This document shows positions 36,907-46,116 of a stretch of 64,000 nt of DNA, piece after piece. Position numbers and translations under genes: made by a program. The notes beneath the pieces are model-generated. The model saw nothing but the letters and a program-made list of their open reading frames with translations. It was not told the origin of the DNA and did not search any database. Origin of the DNA: Streptomyces sp. NBC_00440 (lineage in GTDB: Bacteria > Actinomycetota > Actinomycetes > Streptomycetales > Streptomycetaceae); the NCBI RefSeq assembly GCF_036014215.1, contig NZ_CP107921.1, forward strand, positions 7,189,501-7,253,500, written 5' to 3'. Positions within the stretch are counted from its first letter, which is position 1, and each line of letters opens with the position of its first letter.

Positions 36907-38787
36907 GTGTCGATCTTGGAGAATATCCGGGGACCGCACGACCTGAAGGCGCTCGCCGAGGCGGAACTCGGTGAACTGGCCGTAGAAATAAGGGAGTTCC
37001 TGATCCAGGCGGTAGCCAGGACCGGGGGACACCTGGGGCCGAACCTGGGGGTGGTCGAACTCGCCGTCGCGCTGCACCGGGTCTTCGACTCACCCGTCGA
37101 CCGCATCCTGTGGGACACCGGCCACCAGAGCTATGTGCACAAGCTGCTCACCGGCCGGCAGGACTTCTCCAAACTGCGCAGCAAGGGCGGCCTCTCCGGC
37201 TACCCCTCCCGCGAGGAGTCCGAGCACGACGTCATCGAGAACTCGCACGCCTCCACGGTGCTGGGCTGGGCCGACGGCCTCGCCAAGGCCAACGAGGTGC
37301 TCGGCAGGACCGGCCATGTGGTCGCCGTGATCGGTGACGGCGCGCTCACCGGCGGCATGGCCTGGGAGGCGCTCAACAACATCGCGGCCGCCAGGGACCG
37401 CCCGCTGATCATCGTCGTGAACGACAACGGCCGCTCGTACGGCCCGACGATCGGCGGCCTGGCCAACCACTTCGCCACCCTCCGCACGACCGACGGCTAC
37501 GAGCGGGCCCTCGCCTGGGGCAAGGACATGCTCCGGGCGGCCCCCGTCGTGGGACAGCCGCTGTACGAGTCGCTGCACGGCGCGAAGAAGGGGTTCAAGG
37601 ACGCCTTCGCACCGCAGGGCATGTTCGAGGACCTGGGGCTGAAGTACGTCGGCCCGGTCGACGGGCACGACCTGACGGCCGTGCAGTCGGCACTGAACCG
37701 GGCCAAGCGCTTCCACGGTCCTGTGCTCGTGCACTGCCTCACCGAGAAGGGGCGCGGCTACCGGCCCGCGCTGGAGGACGAAGCGGACCGCTTCCACACC
37801 GTCAGCGTCATGGACCCGCTGACCTGCGCCCCGCTCGCCCCGCCCGGCGGACCCTCCTGGACCTCGGTGTTCGGCGCCGAGATCGCCGCGATCGGAGCCG
37901 AACGCCCCGATGTCGTCGCCATCACGGCGGCGATGCTGCACCCGGTCGGCCTCACCGAGTTCGCCGAGCGCTTCCCCGACCGCGTCTGGGACGTCGGGAT
38001 CGCCGAACAGCACGCGGCGGTCTCGGCCGCCGGACTCGCCACCGGGGGTCTGCACCCGGTGGTCGCCGTGTACGCGACCTTCCTCAACCGGGCACTCGAC
38101 CAGCTCCTGATGGACGTGGCCCTGCACCGGTGCGGGGTGACGTTCGTCCTCGACCGGGCCGGGGTCACCGGCGTCGACGGGCCCTCGCACAACGGCATGT
38201 GGGACATGTCCGTCCTCCAGGCCGTACCGGGACTGCGGATAGCCGCGCCCCGGGACGCCGACCAGCTCCGCGCCCAGCTGCGGGAGGCGGTCGACGTGGA
38301 CGACGCGCCGACCGTACTGCGCTTCCCCAAGGAGTCGGTGGGCGAGCCGCTCCCGGCGGTCGGCCGGGTCGGCGGTATGGACGTACTGCACCGGGCGGAC
38401 CGGCCTCAGGTGCTGCTGGTCGCCGTCGGGGTGCTCGCCCCGGTCTGCCTGCAGGCGGCCGAACTCCTCGAAGGCGGCGGCGTCGGCTGTACGGTCGTCG
38501 ACCCGCGCTGGGTCAAACCGGTGGACGCCGAACTCCCCGAACTCGCCGCCGGACACCGGCTGGTCGCGGTCGCCGAGGACAACAGCCGCAGCGGCGGCGT
38601 GGGTTCGGCGGTCGGTCAGGCGCTGCGGGACGCCGGGGTCGACGTACCGCTGCGGACCTTCGGAATCCCCGAGCAGTTCCTCCCGCACGCCAAACGTGCC
38701 GAAGTGCTGGCCGACATCGGGCTCACGCCCGTCGAGATCGCAGGACGGATCAGCGCCGCCCTGAAAGCCAAGGAGAAGACGGAATGA
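36907..38787 (+). CDS. dxs: 1-deoxy-D-xylulose-5-phosphate synthase (hopanoid-linked copy)
   Basis: The 626-residue thiamine-diphosphate enzyme condenses pyruvate with glyceraldehyde 3-phosphate, the first MEP-pathway step. [18 protein letters not shown], the TPP motif [41 protein letters not shown] and [15 protein letters not shown] are all in order. GTG 36907 follows GAGAGGGGG. The C-terminal stretch [16 protein letters not shown] differs somewhat from housekeeping Dxs, fitting a second, specialised copy. The aminotransferase gene overlaps it by four bases. Confidence 0.93.
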   Translation: MSILENIRGPHDLKALAEAELGELAVEIREFLIQAVARTGGHLGPNLGVVELAVALHRVFDSPVDRILWDTGHQSYVHKLLTGRQDFSKLRSKGGLSGYPSREESEHDVIENSHASTVLGWADGLAKANEVLGRTGHVVAVIGDGALTGGMAWEALNNIAAARDRPLIIVVNDNGRSYGPTIGGLANHFATLRTTDGYERALAWGKDMLRAAPVVGQPLYESLHGAKKGFKDAFAPQGMFEDLGLKYVGPVDGHDLTAVQSALNRAKRFHGPVLVHCLTEKGRGYRPALEDEADRFHTVSVMDPLTCAPLAPPGGPSWTSVFGAEIAAIGAERPDVVAITAAMLHPVGLTEFAERFPDRVWDVGIAEQHAAVSAAGLATGGLHPVVAVYATFLNRALDQLLMDVALHRCGVTFVLDRAGVTGVDGPSHNGMWDMSVLQAVPGLRIAAPRDADQLRAQLREAVDVDDAPTVLRFPKESVGEPLPAVGRVGGMDVLHRADRPQVLLVAVGVLAPVCLQAAELLEGGGVGCTVVDPRWVKPVDAELPELAAGHRLVAVAEDNSRSGGVGSAVGQALRDAGVDVPLRTFGIPEQFLPHAKRAEVLADIGLTPVEIAGRISAALKAKEKTE

Positions 38788-40181
38788 CGGAAGGCGCACC
38801 CAAGGGTTTCGACCTGACGACCCTGCTGGCCGAACGAGGTGCCGAGCGCTACGAGCTGCACACCCGGTACCTCAACCACCAGCTGCCGAGAATGCTGCAC
38901 ACCATCGGCTTCGACAACGTCTACGAGCGTGCCGAGGGCGCCCACTTCTGGGACGCGGACGGCAACGACTACCTCGACATGCTCGCGGGCTTCGGGGTCA
39001 TGGGGCTCGGCCGGCACCATCCGGTCGTCCGCAAGGCGCTGCACGACGTCCTGGACGCCTCGCTCGCCGACCTGACCCGCTTCGACTGCCAGCCGCTGCC
39101 CGGCCTGCTCGCCGAGAAGCTGCTGGCCCACTCGCCGCACCTGGACCGGGTGTTCTTCGGCAACAGCGGTACGGAAGCCGTCGAGACGGCGCTGAAGTTC
39201 GCCAGGTACGCCACAGGTAAGCCCAGGATCCTCTACTGCTCGCACGCCTTCCACGGGCTGACGACCGGCTCGCTCTCGGTGAACGGCGAGGACGGCTTCC
39301 GGGACGGATTCGCACCGCTGCTGCCCGATACGGCGATCAGCATGGGCGATCTGGCCGCGCTGGAACGCGAGTTGAAGCGCGGGGACGTGGCGGGCTTCGT
39401 CGTCGAGCCGATCCAGGGCAAGGGGGTCCTGGAGTCCCCGCCCGGCTTCCTGCGGGCGGCCCAGGAGCTGCTGCACCGGCACAAGGCCCTGCTGATCGCC
39501 GACGAGGTGCAGACGGGACTCGGGCGGACCGGTGACTTCTACGCCTACCAGCACGAGGAGGGCGTCGAACCGGACCTGGTCTGTGTGGCCAAGTCGCTCT
39601 CCGGCGGGTACGTACCGGTCAGCGCGACCCTGGGCAAGGACTGGATCTTCAAGAAGGTCTACTCGTCCATGGACCGGGTGCTGGTCCACTCGGCGAGCTT
39701 CGGCTCCAACGCCCAGGCGATGGCCGCCGGGCTCGCCGTACTCTCGGTGATGGAGGACGAGGAGACCGTCGCCCACGCCCGCACGACCGGCGAGCTGCTG
39801 AAGTCCCGGCTGGCCGCGCTGATTCCCCGCTACGAGCTGCTCCACGACGTACGCGGCCGGGGGCTGATGATCGGCATCGAGTTCGGCCGCCCCACGTCGC
39901 TGAAGCTCCGCAGCCGGTGGACCATGCTCCAGGCGGCCCGCAAGGGGCTCTTCGCGCAGATGGTCGTCGTACCGCTGCTCCAGAAGCACCGCATCCTCAC
40001 CCAGGTCTCCGGGGACCATCTGGAAGTGATCAAACTGATCCCGCCGCTGGTCATCGGTGAGGCGGACGTGGACCGTTTCGTCGAGGCGTTCACCGCTGTC
40101 ATGGACGACGCGCACGGCGGTGGCGGACTCATGTGGGACTTCGGGCGGACCCTGGTGAAGCAGGCGGTCGCCAACCGCTGA
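38784..40181 (+). CDS. hpnO: hopanoid aminotransferase HpnO
   Basis: The 465-residue class III PLP-dependent aminotransferase probably aminates the bacteriohopane side chain (ribosylhopane to aminotriol), as shown for HpnO in other bacteria. [14 protein letters not shown] binds the PLP phosphate, [13 protein letters not shown] carries the PLP-contacting Asp, and Lys270 in [11 protein letters not shown] forms the Schiff base. It starts within the dxs stop behind AAGGAGAAG. The C-terminal extension [17 protein letters not shown] is seen in hopanoid-linked members. Confidence 0.92.
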   Translation: MTEGAPKGFDLTTLLAERGAERYELHTRYLNHQLPRMLHTIGFDNVYERAEGAHFWDADGNDYLDMLAGFGVMGLGRHHPVVRKALHDVLDASLADLTRFDCQPLPGLLAEKLLAHSPHLDRVFFGNSGTEAVETALKFARYATGKPRILYCSHAFHGLTTGSLSVNGEDGFRDGFAPLLPDTAISMGDLAALERELKRGDVAGFVVEPIQGKGVLESPPGFLRAAQELLHRHKALLIADEVQTGLGRTGDFYAYQHEEGVEPDLVCVAKSLSGGYVPVSATLGKDWIFKKVYSSMDRVLVHSASFGSNAQAMAAGLAVLSVMEDEETVAHARTTGELLKSRLAALIPRYELLHDVRGRGLMIGIEFGRPTSLKLRSRWTMLQAARKGLFAQMVVVPLLQKHRILTQVSGDHLEVIKLIPPLVIGEADVDRFVEAFTAVMDDAHGGGGLMWDFGRTLVKQAVANR

Positions 40182-40196
40182 GGGCCGACGGCTTTT

Positions 40197-40229
40197 TGCC
40201 TCAGAGGCAAGAAAGTTGCCTCTGAGGCA
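40197..40229. promoter_or_regulatory. doubled palindrome TGCCTC(A/T)GAGGCA: likely operator, possibly also hpnO terminator
   Basis: Two 13-base palindromes, TGCCTCAGAGGCA (40197-40209) and TGCCTCTGAGGCA (40217-40229), have centres exactly 20 bases apart, about two helical turns. Together they also form one perfect hairpin with 14-base arms and a GAAAG loop. The site lies 16 bases after the hpnO stop and 23 bases before the XRE-cupin gene. Confidence 0.7.
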
Positions 40230-40251
40230 TTCTGCTGTCCCAATGGTGGGT

Positions 40252-40818
40252 ATGAGCACCCCAGCGGAGGATCTGCCCGATGTCGCCCCGCGCCTGCGCG
40301 AACTGCGCCGGCGCGGACGGCTCACGCTGGAGGCCGCCGCCCGCAGGGCCGGTCTCTCCCCGGCGCACCTCTCCCGGCTGGAGACCGGAGCACGGCAGCC
40401 GTCGCTGCCCATGCTGCTCTCGCTGGCCCGCATCTACGGTACGTCGGTCTCCGAGCTGCTCGGCGAGGTGCCGCCCGAGCGGGACCCGATCATCCGGGGC
40501 GACCGCCGGGACTCCGTCGAGGCCGACGGCTGGACGTACCACACGGCGGGCTCCCCGGGCCGGGCGATGCAGGCCCTGCGCGTGGAAGTGCCGTACGGGG
40601 CGCAGGGCGAGCTCGTCCGGGTCCATCCCGGCGAGGAGTGGATCTACGTCCTCAGCGGCAAGCTGCGGCTGACCCTGGGGGACGCGGCGCACGACCTCGA
40701 CCCCGGGGACAGCGCCCACTTCGACTCGCTCACCCCGCACCGGATCGCCGCGGCGACCCGAGGCGGGACCGAGCTGCTCTTCATGCACACCCTGCTGCAG
40801 AGCCCCGACCTGCACTGA
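40252..40818 (+). CDS. XRE family regulator with C-terminal cupin
   Basis: The 188-residue protein has an N-terminal HTH_XRE domain (LRELRRRGRLTLEAAARRAG, LSPAHLSRLETGARQPSLPM) and a C-terminal small cupin (VHPGEEWIYVLSGKLRLTLG, DPGDSAHFDSLTPHR). This architecture is a ligand-sensing repressor type. The start at ATG 40252 gives the usual family N-terminus; ATG 40243 is the alternative. The doubled palindrome just upstream is a good autoregulatory site. It may or may not control the hopanoid genes that end before it. Confidence 0.88.
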   Translation: MSTPAEDLPDVAPRLRELRRRGRLTLEAAARRAGLSPAHLSRLETGARQPSLPMLLSLARIYGTSVSELLGEVPPERDPIIRGDRRDSVEADGWTYHTAGSPGRAMQALRVEVPYGAQGELVRVHPGEEWIYVLSGKLRLTLGDAAHDLDPGDSAHFDSLTPHRIAAATRGGTELLFMHTLLQSPDLH

Positions 40819-40866
40819 GCCCGGTCCTGCACTGAGCCCTGAGCCGCACTGAGCCCGGTCCTGCAC
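40812..40866. repeat. 21-base direct repeat
   Basis: A 21-base sequence starting GCACTGAGCCCGGTCC occurs at 40812-40832 and again at 40846-40866, with a partial copy between. The first copy includes the stop codon of the XRE-cupin gene. It probably arose by local duplication. Confidence 0.7.
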
Positions 40867-40893
40867 GCGATCCGTTCCGAAGAGAGGCCGACC

Positions 40894-41073
40894 ATGCCGG
40901 AAACAGAAACAGACCCGGAGAAGCCGCATCGCGAGAGCGCGCACCCGGAGAAGTCGAGCGAGGAGAAGAAGTTCCCCCGGGGGCTCGTCATCCGGCTCTT
41001 CGCCTATCTGGTGGCGGGCCACCTCTTCGCCGGTTTCCTCTATCTGCTGTTCACGCTCGGCGGTCAGCAGTAG
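40894..41073 (+). CDS. small membrane protein, DUF6126-like
   Basis: The 59-residue protein has a charged N-terminal half (MPETETDPEKPHRESAHPEK) and one membrane helix (LVIRLFAYLVAGHLFAGFLY and on). It resembles the DUF6126 family, whose genes often follow XRE-cupin regulators; that pairing is from memory. GAAGAGAGG precedes the ATG. Its function is unknown; the regulator just upstream may control it. Confidence 0.72.
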   Translation: MPETETDPEKPHRESAHPEKSSEEKKFPRGLVIRLFAYLVAGHLFAGFLYLLFTLGGQQ

Positions 41074-41099
41074 CCGTCCGGCCGTCCTCGCCCGGTGGC

Positions 41100-41915
41100 T
41101 CAGGCGGCGTCTTCGAGCAGCCGCGCGCGCAGCTTCTCGCGCGTCTCCGGGCTGAGCTTCAGACCCTCGGTGAGATAGCGGCCGGTGGTGCCCCACGTCT
41201 CGTCGATGGCCGCGAAGGCCATCTCCAGATACTCGGCGCGGGCCTCGAAGAGCGGGCTCAGCAGCCGCATGACCTCGTCGGAGTTCGCGTCGGGCGACTT
41301 GTCACTGCGCTTGTACAGGTAGCGCCGCCGGGGGTCGTTCGACTTGAGGTAGTCCGCCTCGACGGCGTCGCGCTCCACCCCCACCGCGAGCAGCGTCACC
41401 GCTATCGAGAGTCCCGCCCGGTCCTTGCCCGCCGCACAGTGCATCAGGGCAGGCACGCTGTCCTCGGCGAGAGCGTGCAGCACTCGGCTGTGCTCGGCGG
41501 TCCTGGTGGTGATGATCGACCGGTACGAACTGGCCATCCGGCCCGCGGCCCGGTCATCGGAGAGGACCTGGCGCAGCTGGTCCAGATCGCCGTCGCTGAC
41601 CATGCGCCAGAACTCGGAACCGTCCGCCGGGTCCGTCAGCGGGATGTTGACATTGCGGACGCCCGCCAGCTCGACGTCCCGTCCGTCCAGGGCCACGTCG
41701 GAGGCGTTGCGGAAGTCGAAGATCGTGTGGAGCCCGAGTGAGGACAGGAAAGCCGCGTCCTCGGCGGTCGCGTGCGCGAGGTGACCGCTGCGGAACAGCC
41801 TGCCCTGTCGCACCCGCCGTCCGTCCACGGTCGGCAGTCCGCCCACATCGCGGAAATTGCGGACTCCGGCAAGCTCGGGTTCTGCCGACGGGACCTGCGG
41901 AAGTTGCTGCGTCAC
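41100..41915 (-). CDS. tyrosine phosphatase family protein
   Basis: The 271-residue protein belongs to the Y_phosphatase3 group (protein tyrosine or phosphoinositide phosphatases such as MptpB). NFRDVGGLPTVDGRRVR with LFRSGHL is the conserved N-terminal part and HCAAGKDRAG is the P-loop with the catalytic Cys and Arg (Cx5R). GAGGAG a few bases before GTG 41915 supports that start; upstream in-frame sequence is low-complexity. It is convergent with the small membrane protein gene. Confidence 0.9.
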   Translation of the reverse strand: MTQQLPQVPSAEPELAGVRNFRDVGGLPTVDGRRVRQGRLFRSGHLAHATAEDAAFLSSLGLHTIFDFRNASDVALDGRDVELAGVRNVNIPLTDPADGSEFWRMVSDGDLDQLRQVLSDDRAAGRMASSYRSIITTRTAEHSRVLHALAEDSVPALMHCAAGKDRAGLSIAVTLLAVGVERDAVEADYLKSNDPRRRYLYKRSDKSPDANSDEVMRLLSPLFEARAEYLEMAFAAIDETWGTTGRYLTEGLKLSPETREKLRARLLEDAA

Positions 41916-42187
41916 GGGGCTCCTCGGTGTCCTGCCGGCGCGGCTGGTCGCCGCCGTCGGCGCGTGGTGGACCAGTGCCGTGGCACCGGCCGTCCGGCCG
42001 TGTCGTAACGGCCCTGGATTTTTGACGATACGACATCGGTGCGCCATGCAGGCATCGTGCCCCGGAGAAGCGCGGACGCTTGCCTTATTCCGTCTTTAGA
42101 CAAACTGCCCAGGTGGCCTTTCTCACGGCCCGTCACCCCCTTAATACGGTCGCGTAGGTCACATCGCGAGGTGCAGGATTGGCCGTT

Positions 42188-42988
42188 GTGGCAGACGATT
42201 CGGCAATTTCGGCAATCAAGAACAGAGACATCATCGGGTCGTACGCGGCGATCGGCGACAGCTTCACCGAGGGAGTCGGAGACCCCGGACCCGACGGGAA
42301 GTTCGTCGGCTGGGCCGACCGGCTCGCCGTACTCCTGGACGACCGCGTCCCCGAACACACCTTCCGTTACGCGAACCTCGCGGTGCGCGGACGCCTCCTC
42401 GACCAGATCGTCGAGGAGCAGGTCCCGCGGGCCAAGGAGCTCGCCCCCGACCTGGTCAGCTTCTCGGCGGGCGGCAACGACATCATCCGGCCGGGCTCCG
42501 ACCCGGACGACGCGGCCGAGCGCTTCGAGCGGGCGCTCGTCGATCTGACCGGCTCGGTCGGCACCGTCATGGTGACCACCGGGTTCGACACCCGCGGTGT
42601 GCCGGTCCTGCGCCATCTGCGCGGCAAGATCGCCACGTACAACGAGCACGTGCGGGTCATCGCCGCCCGGCACGGCGCCCCGGTGCTCGACCTGTGGTCC
42701 CTCAAGACCATCCAGGACAGGCGCGCCTGGGACGACGACCGGCTGCACCTGTCGCCCGAGGGCCACACGCGTGTCGCGCTGCGGGCCGCGCAGGTGCTCG
42801 GTCTCGACGTACCCGCGGACCCGGACCAGCCGTGGCCCCCGGAGCCGCCGCGCGGCTCGGCCGAGGTACGGCGCGACAACATCCACTGGGCCCGTGAACA
42901 CCTGGTGCCGTGGATAGGCCGCAGGCTCCGCGGCGAGTCGTCCGGCGACCATGTGGAGGCCAAGCGCCCCGACCTGCTGCCGCTCTGA
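42188..42988 (+). CDS. SGNH/GDSL hydrolase family protein
   Basis: The 266-residue esterase or lipase-like enzyme has the nucleophile block GSYAAIGDSFTEGVGDP, block III FSAGGNDIIRP (Gly-Asn oxyanion) and the Asp-His pair in DDRLHLSPEGH. It lacks a signal peptide, so it is probably cytoplasmic. GTG 42188 lies nine bases after AGGA; TTG 42179 is a possible earlier start. It is divergent from the phosphatase gene, with 272 bases between. Confidence 0.9.
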   Translation: MADDSAISAIKNRDIIGSYAAIGDSFTEGVGDPGPDGKFVGWADRLAVLLDDRVPEHTFRYANLAVRGRLLDQIVEEQVPRAKELAPDLVSFSAGGNDIIRPGSDPDDAAERFERALVDLTGSVGTVMVTTGFDTRGVPVLRHLRGKIATYNEHVRVIAARHGAPVLDLWSLKTIQDRRAWDDDRLHLSPEGHTRVALRAAQVLGLDVPADPDQPWPPEPPRGSAEVRRDNIHWAREHLVPWIGRRLRGESSGDHVEAKRPDLLPL

Positions 42989-43005
42989 CGCGGGTCCGCA
43001 GGCCC

Positions 43006-43035
43006 GGCACGGATCCGGCGGGACAGATCCGTGCC
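43006..43035 (+). terminator. hairpin after the SGNH hydrolase gene
   Basis: Perfect ten-base arms GGCACGGATC and its complement with a ten-base loop start 18 bases after the stop codon. Confidence 0.65.
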
Positions 43036-43148
43036 CCGGCGGCGGCAGCGACCGTTCACGGGGCCGTTCCTCCACGGTCGTGCCCGCCGCACATAAGCGT
43101 CGTGCTCGCCGCACATAATGGATCGACATCGCACACCTGGAGGTCCTC

Positions 43149-44342
43149 GTGCCCGATTCCCGTTCTCTGTCGCCCCGGCTCCGCGCGCTGCGGCCGGAGA
43201 GCTTCGGTGCGGACCCGGCCGGAGAGCGGATGGCGCGTATCCGCCGCTCACCGAACTTCGCCGACGGCGTGTTCCAGAACCCGGTGGGCGCCAGGACCCG
43301 GCCGGCCGGCTCCATGACCGAGTTCGCGAAGGTCTACTTCCGCAAGGAGGAGCGGGCCCTCAGGTCCCCCGAAGGCACTGTGCCCGTCCACGCGACCACG
43401 GTCGCCGACCTCGCGAAGCCACCGGCCTCGGGGCTGCGGCTCACCTGGATGGGTCACTCCACCGTGCTCGCCGAGATCGACGGCCGGCGGGTGCTGTTCG
43501 ATCCGGTCTGGGGCAAGCGCTGCTCACCGTTCTCGTTCGCGGGGCCGAAGCGGCTGCACCCGGTGCCGCTGCCGCTCGCCGCTCTGGGGCCCGTCGACAC
43601 CGTGGTGATCTCGCACGACCACTACGACCACCTGGACCTCCCCACCATCAAGGCACTCGCCGGAACCGACACGGTCTTCGCCGTACCGCTCGGCGTGGGC
43701 GCCCACCTGGAGCGCTGGGGCGTGCCCGCGGCCCGGCTGCGCGAGCTGGACTGGAACGAGACCGCGGAAGTGGCAGGCATCCGGCTGACCGCCACGCCGG
43801 CCAGGCACTTCTGCGGCCGGGGGCTGCGCAACCAGCAGCACACGCTCTGGGCGTCCTGGGCCGTCGCCGGACCCGAGCACCGGATCTACCACAGCGGTGA
43901 CACCGGGTACTTCCCCGGATTCGTGGACATCGGCGCCGCGCACGGCCCCTTCGACGCCACGATGATCCAGATCGGCGCTTATTCGGAGTACTGGCCCGAC
44001 ATCCACATGACCCCGGCCGAAGGCGTGCGGGCCCATCTGGATCTCCAGGGCGGTAAGCCCGGTGGTGTGCTGCTGCCCATCCACTGGGGCACCTTCAACC
44101 TCGCCACGCACCCGTGGGCGGAGCCCGGCGAGTGGACGCGGGACGCCGCGGGGGAGGCCGGGCAGGCAGTGGCGCTGCCCAGGGCCGGGGAACCCTTCGA
44201 GCCCACCGGCAAGATCCCGTCCGAGCCGTGGTGGCGGGCGGTGTCCCCGCCGGTCGCCCACCCGTGGCGCGCCACCGTGGAACCGGACACCGCCCCGGCC
44301 GACCGGAGCGGACTCGGCCTCGCGGAGGAGCAGCACACCTGA
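43149..44342 (+). CDS. MBL-fold metallo-hydrolase, NAPE-PLD/UlaG-like
   Basis: The 397-residue metallo-beta-lactamase-fold protein has the metal motif SHDHYDHLD, a further His in TPARHFCGRG, and YHSGDTGYF with the bridging Asp. LTWMGHSTVLAEIDGRRVLF precedes the motif. The arrangement resembles the NAPE-hydrolysing phospholipase D group of the MBL superfamily, though the bacterial substrate is unknown. GGAGG precedes GTG 43149. No secretion signal is evident. Confidence 0.88.
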   Translation: MPDSRSLSPRLRALRPESFGADPAGERMARIRRSPNFADGVFQNPVGARTRPAGSMTEFAKVYFRKEERALRSPEGTVPVHATTVADLAKPPASGLRLTWMGHSTVLAEIDGRRVLFDPVWGKRCSPFSFAGPKRLHPVPLPLAALGPVDTVVISHDHYDHLDLPTIKALAGTDTVFAVPLGVGAHLERWGVPAARLRELDWNETAEVAGIRLTATPARHFCGRGLRNQQHTLWASWAVAGPEHRIYHSGDTGYFPGFVDIGAAHGPFDATMIQIGAYSEYWPDIHMTPAEGVRAHLDLQGGKPGGVLLPIHWGTFNLATHPWAEPGEWTRDAAGEAGQAVALPRAGEPFEPTGKIPSEPWWRAVSPPVAHPWRATVEPDTAPADRSGLGLAEEQHT

Positions 44343-44400
44343 GCACTGGGCCCCTGCTCACCGCCCGGCGAGAGCCCGCCGGTGAGCGGGGGCCGAGTGC
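44343..44400. terminator. long bidirectional hairpin
   Basis: Imperfect arms of about 27 bases pair across a four-base loop (outer GCACT/AGTGC, inner GCTCACCG/CGGTGAGC) between the convergent MBL-fold and DUF1203 genes. It almost fills the 61-base gap. Confidence 0.85.
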
Positions 44401-44403
44401 GCC

Positions 44404-44922
44404 CTACGGCCGCCGTACCGCGAACTGGAAGCAGCCGTATTCCACGGCGCGTACGTGCACCATCGCCACCTCCGGGATCGCGAACGCATCGTCGAAGGCC
44501 CGGTCGAAACCGGCCCCGGCGTCCTCGGGGATTTCGAAGAGACGGCCGCCGATGATGTGCCCCTCGGCGTTGTAGCGCCGGATGGTGCGCTGCGCCCCGG
44601 GACGTGCGAAGGGGTAGCCGTGGGCGTCGCGCGGACCCTCGCACTCGTCGGCGTGGATGAACACCGGCCCCGCTTCGTCGTACGCCCCTGGGGCGGCGCC
44701 CGTCGCAGCCGCCCACCGCCGCAGGGGTGCGTACGAGACAAGAGCCACCCGCTCGCCGGGCTCGACGGCCCGCAGACAGCAGCGCAGCGGGCTGCCCACG
44801 GAGTCGACGGGAATGCCGTCCTCACGGGCGGTGTACGGCCGCAGGGGCCGGCCCGAGTCGTCGGAGACGCGGAGTTCCCGCAGGGCGGCGGGCGGAATGG
44901 GAAGAGCTGCGAAGGCGGTCAT
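44404..44922 (-). CDS. DUF1203 domain-containing protein
   Basis: The 172-residue protein matches DUF1203: PLRCCLRAVEPGERVALVSY and VFIHADECEGP, ending VHVRAVEYGCFQFAV. The family has no assigned function. The start at ATG 44922 follows GTGGAG; further in-frame sequence upstream is not coding-like. It is monocistronic by position. Confidence 0.82.
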   Translation of the reverse strand: MTAFAALPIPPAALRELRVSDDSGRPLRPYTAREDGIPVDSVGSPLRCCLRAVEPGERVALVSYAPLRRWAAATGAAPGAYDEAGPVFIHADECEGPRDAHGYPFARPGAQRTIRRYNAEGHIIGGRLFEIPEDAGAGFDRAFDDAFAIPEVAMVHVRAVEYGCFQFAVRRP

Positions 44923-45012
44923 GGCTCCACTCTCGGCGGCGCGCCCCGAAGGCGCTGGCGGGATTCTGACGCCGAGGCCGACACGATCCGAACGACAGGA
45001 CCCGGGCATCCG

Positions 45013-45060
45013 GCCGCTCAGCCGCTCAGCCGCTCAGCTGCTCAGCCGCTCAGCCGCTCT
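45013..45060. repeat. 8-base tandem repeat, six units
   Basis: Six units of GCCGCTCA (two with one substitution each) run exactly 48 bases and cross the stop codon (45050-45052) of the adjacent regulator gene. Because the unit is not a multiple of three, copy-number change could alter the C-terminus of that protein. Confidence 0.8.
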
Positions 45061-45400
45061 GCCCGGCCTGCTCGCGGGTGCTGGCCTGCCGGGCCGCGGC
45101 CACGATGTCCTGGAGCGCGGTGAGGTGGTCGTCCAGGGCCTGCCGGCCGACGGGGGAGAGGGACAGCCAGGTCCGGGGCCGCTTGCCCACATGGCCCTTG
45201 CGGATGTCCAGATATCCGGCTGCCTCCAGCGCGGAAGCGGTCTTGCTGAGGACCGAGTCGGACACCTGACAGCCGTCGCGTACGGCGGCGAACTCGGCCT
45301 CGTCGCACGCGGAGAGGAACGCGGCGACGGCCAGCCGGGTCGGATGCTGGATCGTCTCGTCCAGCGCCGGCCGCCCCTGGCCCGGTGGAGCGCCGGTCAC
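45050..45400 (-). CDS. winged-helix transcriptional regulator
   Basis: The 116-residue protein is a single winged helix-turn-helix domain of the MarR/ArsR-like type found in actinomycetes: HPTRLAVAAFLSACDEAEF, the recognition region VSDSVLSKTASALEAAGYLD, the wing HVGKRPRTWLSLSPVG and a C-terminal dimerisation helix. GTG 45400 overlaps the stop of the preceding membrane-protein gene. The two form an operon, and the palindrome at 45970 upstream of it is a good binding site. Such pairs often regulate their own expression. Confidence 0.85.
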   Translation of the reverse strand: MTGAPPGQGRPALDETIQHPTRLAVAAFLSACDEAEFAAVRDGCQVSDSVLSKTASALEAAGYLDIRKGHVGKRPRTWLSLSPVGRQALDDHLTALQDIVAAARQASTREQAGQSG

Positions 45401-45912
45401 GCCAACTCCGCCAGGGTCCGCCTGATCATCGCGTTCCGGACCAGGCACGTCACCCACACACCGATCCCGAACACGACGAACGCCGTGAGCTGCGCCGTGC
45501 CCTGGCTCGCTCCGAGGAACCAGCACAGCCCCCCGGCCAGGGCGCCCGCCACGAAGACGGCCGGCAGCGCGACCCGGCTCCGCCACAGACGTGCGGGCCA
45601 GGACCGGTCGATCAGAACCCCGGCTCCCCTGCGCGCTGCCCGTACGAGCAGGGCGATGACGACGACCGCCAGAACCGCCACCAGAAGCGCCACCAGAGTT
45701 GCCTGACCGCCCTTGCCGTCGCTCCAGGCCCGGACCGCGCTCGGCACTATCACGGCCACGGCCGCTGCCGGTCCGTACCAGGCCGGGAGGAGGCCGGCCT
45801 TGAGGCGGGCCCGCTCCTGTGCCGTCTCCACGTCACGCAGGGCGTCCGCGGCGTACTCCACCGAGCCGACGGTCGACTTGAGACGTACGGACTCGTTCTC
45901 CTGCGGCGGCAT
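45397..45912 (-). CDS. four-helix membrane protein, unknown function
   Basis: The 171-residue protein has a charged N-terminus (PPQENESVRLKSTVGSVEYA) followed by four predicted membrane helices (around AAAVAVIVPSAVRAW, LVALLVAVLAVVVIALLV, VFVAGALAGGLCWFL and FVVFGIGVWVTCLV). AGGAAGGT ten bases before ATG 45912 supports this start; ATG 45960 is an alternative. I do not recognise the family. It is translationally coupled to the winged-helix regulator. Confidence 0.78.
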   Translation of the reverse strand: MPPQENESVRLKSTVGSVEYAADALRDVETAQERARLKAGLLPAWYGPAAAVAVIVPSAVRAWSDGKGGQATLVALLVAVLAVVVIALLVRAARRGAGVLIDRSWPARLWRSRVALPAVFVAGALAGGLCWFLGASQGTAQLTAFVVFGIGVWVTCLVRNAMIRRTLAELA

Positions 45913-45969
45913 GAGCACACGGACCTTCCTGGGGCACACGATCGGGCTGTCGCTTGCCATCGTGCCACA

Positions 45970-45990
45970 TACTTTCCAGGATGGAAAGTA
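45970..45990. promoter_or_regulatory. operator TACTTTCCA-GGA-TGGAAAGTA
   Basis: Perfect nine-base arms separated by GGA form a 21-base inverted repeat 58 bases before the membrane-protein start. The AT-rich dyad in GC-rich DNA and its position make it the probable operator of the winged-helix regulator operon. Confidence 0.75.
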
Positions 45991-46116
45991 CTTGCGCTCC
46001 CGCTGGGCGGGGAGCGCCGGAGGTCCGTGCGCTGACGATCTGCTGGCAGGCTGCGCCGTGGCGGTGAGGACCGGACCGGGATATTCGGTGTTCGGCCCGC
46101 CCCATGAGGACGCACC

